Positions 62,716 through 64,000 of a stretch of DNA of 64,000 nucleotides are shown piece by piece. The notes under the pieces are model-generated. The model had not been told where the DNA came from. It saw nothing but the letters and a program-made list of their open reading frames with translations, and made no database searches. Numbering within the stretch: the first letter of the stretch is position 1; every line of letters begins with the position of its first letter. Source of the DNA: Devosia riboflavina (GTDB lineage Bacteria > Pseudomonadota > Alphaproteobacteria > Rhizobiales > Devosiaceae); the NCBI RefSeq assembly GCF_000743575.1, contig NZ_JQGC01000022.1, forward strand, positions 1-64,000, written 5' to 3'. Made by a program: the position numbers and the translations under genes.

Positions 62716-63959
62716 CTACTCCCTTTGTCGATATCGCCATCATCGGCGGCGGCCCCGGCGGGCTGGCGCTCGCCCAAGGGCTCAAGAAGAACGGCATCGA
62801 AGCTGCCGTGTTCGAGCGCGATGCCGTGCGGGCCGATTATGTGCAGGGCTTTCGCCTGCGCCTCAGGCAGCGCGGCCTTGATGCGCTTGAGGCCAATCTG
62901 CCGCCGCACCTCTTCGAAGCATTCCTCGCCACGCTGGGCCGGGCGCCAACGGAAAACACGGCGCTCGACGAAAATTTCAACCCGGTGGATAGCAGCGCCT
63001 GGGGCCGCGGTGTCGAGGACACGCATGTCGAAAAGTCGGTAAGCCGCATCACCTTGCGACAGATTCTGCTGTCGGGCCTCGAAGATGTTGTACAGACCGG
63101 CAAGCAGTTCCTGCGCTACGAGATAGAGCCCGAAGGTACGGTGCTGTCGCACTTTGCCGATGGGTCGCAGGTACGTTCCAATATTCTCGTCGGCGCCGAC
63201 GGCGCGGGCTCGGCTGTGCGGCGGCAATTGCTACCTGACTTAAAGAGCATCGACACAGGTGTGCGTCGGCTCGCCGGCAAGATGACCCTCGATGCGGCTG
63301 CGCTGCATGGCATCGAATCCGTCCTGCTCGACACCAATGCCAATATCCGCCCAAGCGAGGGCCACAACCTGATGATCACCAGTCATCGCGTTGATCCCTC
63401 GGCCTTCGACCAGCACGGCGTCATCGGCAGGAATGACGTGACCCATAAGGATATTGCCGGTTTCCACTTCAACAACACGACCAGCTATGTCTGGTGGAAC
63501 ACGGCCTATGAGGTCGGCGAGTTGGCGCCGGACGATGTGCTCGAAACCCTTTCCGGCGCTGAACTTCTAGAAGTGCTGCTGGCAAAGATCGAGCATTGGG
63601 ACGAGCGCATTCTCAAGCTGATCCGCCATACCGATCCGTCGACCGTGGCTCTCCTGAAAGTGCGCTCGTCGCAGCCCGGTGCAGTCTGGGAAACGGGACC
63701 TGTGACCCTTCTGGGCGATTCCATTCACGCCATGACCTATTTCCGTGCGCTGGGCGGCAATACCGCCCTCTACGACACGGGCCTGCTCGTGCCGCAACTT
63801 GTGGCCGCCCGCCAACGCGGCAAGCCCATCCTCGCAGCGCTCAACGACTACGAAAACGCCATGCGCGAGCATGGCTACGAGGCCGTGCGCTCCTCGCTCA
63901 CTGCCATGCAGAACAATGTCGCCGCCGGCCGCGCCCTAAAGGGCGTTGCCGCCGAGTAG
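62712..63959 (+). CDS. FAD-dependent monooxygenase (PHBH/TetX-like)
   Basis: 415 residues. The FAD-binding dinucleotide motif IAIIGGGPGGLALA is at residues 7-20, followed by the acidic end AVFERD; the second FAD motif is LLGDSIHAMTYFRALGGN, and LVGADGAGSAVRRQL supplies the DG motif. It belongs to the aromatic-hydroxylase/TetX-like class A flavoprotein monooxygenases. Translationally coupled to the second DszB-like gene, it may hydroxylate the carbon skeleton before or after desulfurisation. Confidence 0.87.
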   Translation: MTTPFVDIAIIGGGPGGLALAQGLKKNGIEAAVFERDAVRADYVQGFRLRLRQRGLDALEANLPPHLFEAFLATLGRAPTENTALDENFNPVDSSAWGRGVEDTHVEKSVSRITLRQILLSGLEDVVQTGKQFLRYEIEPEGTVLSHFADGSQVRSNILVGADGAGSAVRRQLLPDLKSIDTGVRRLAGKMTLDAAALHGIESVLLDTNANIRPSEGHNLMITSHRVDPSAFDQHGVIGRNDVTHKDIAGFHFNNTTSYVWWNTAYEVGELAPDDVLETLSGAELLEVLLAKIEHWDERILKLIRHTDPSTVALLKVRSSQPGAVWETGPVTLLGDSIHAMTYFRALGGNTALYDTGLLVPQLVAARQRGKPILAALNDYENAMREHGYEAVRSSLTAMQNNVAAGRALKGVAAE

Positions 63960-63980
63960 AACCATAGAAAGCCCCATTCC

Positions 63981-64000
63981 ATGTCCATCGTCGTCTTCGG
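63981..64000 (+). CDS. Start of a further gene (partial)
   Basis: An ATG at 63981, 21 bases after the monooxygenase stop, opens a frame reading MSIVVF. It is cut by the window edge. The hydrophobic first strand would suit a Rossmann-type or flavin reductase protein, but this is guesswork. It probably continues the operon. Confidence 0.3.

Overview
The window is GC-rich, densely packed bacterial chromosome with the style of an alphaproteobacterium of the order Hyphomicrobiales. A Devosia-like organism is my best guess, from gene content and codon use; no rRNA or marker gene is present to settle it. About 43 protein genes are supported, plus one gene fragment at each edge. No tRNA, rRNA, CRISPR array, prophage or insertion sequence was recognised. 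Five ABC importers are encoded: four of the oligopeptide/nickel/opine family and one MetNIQ system.

Layout. (1) 1-5181: end of a probable sugar kinase gene, a GntR/UTRA regulator and a SIS-domain protein (amino-sugar type), then a molbindin, a Nudix hydrolase, a LysR regulator divergent from a methyltransferase, and an aldo/keto reductase. (2) 5313-20884: a catabolic locus with an M28-type hydrolase, a GntR/FCD regulator, HyuB/HyuA, an M20 hydrolase, a complete peptide-type ABC importer, a creatinase-type M24 hydrolase and an alpha/beta hydrolase. Three identical copies of the dyad ATTGTACGACAAT lie in its two divergent promoter regions, so the FCD regulator probably controls the whole locus. 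(3) 20947-26278: a second ABC importer. (4) 26501-39179: a hybrid histidine kinase, then the potassium system kdpEDCBAF with an extra 27-residue membrane peptide, and a glutamate dehydrogenase gene. (5) 39360-47136: a Rnk/GreA-C-like protein, then an operon for an acetyltransferase, a NagZ-like glycosidase and a third ABC importer that is a paralogue of the one in region 3. (6) 47409-49966: metQ-metI-metN, flanked by related hairpin repeats. (7) 50211-64000: a two-directional cluster with a fourth ABC importer, an aldo/keto reductase, an NmrA-like protein, two DszC/SfnB-like flavin monooxygenases, two DszB-like proteins and an FAD monooxygenase.

The most interesting content is in region 7. 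The two proteins that would usually be labelled ABC substrate-binding proteins have no signal peptide. They keep the Cys, His and Arg-x-Gly-Gly positions of the DszB sulfinate desulfinase active site, with the His-Arg spacing of exactly ten residues. With two acyl-CoA-dehydrogenase-fold monooxygenases, an FAD monooxygenase, a dedicated importer and metNIQ next door, this looks like an organosulfur uptake and desulfurisation locus whose substrate is unknown. Region 2 is the second point of interest: its M24 and M28 members both depart from the normal metallopeptidase active sites, the M24 one in the direction of creatinase, beside HyuAB. This suggests hydantoin-, guanidino- or blocked-peptide-like substrates rather than plain peptides.
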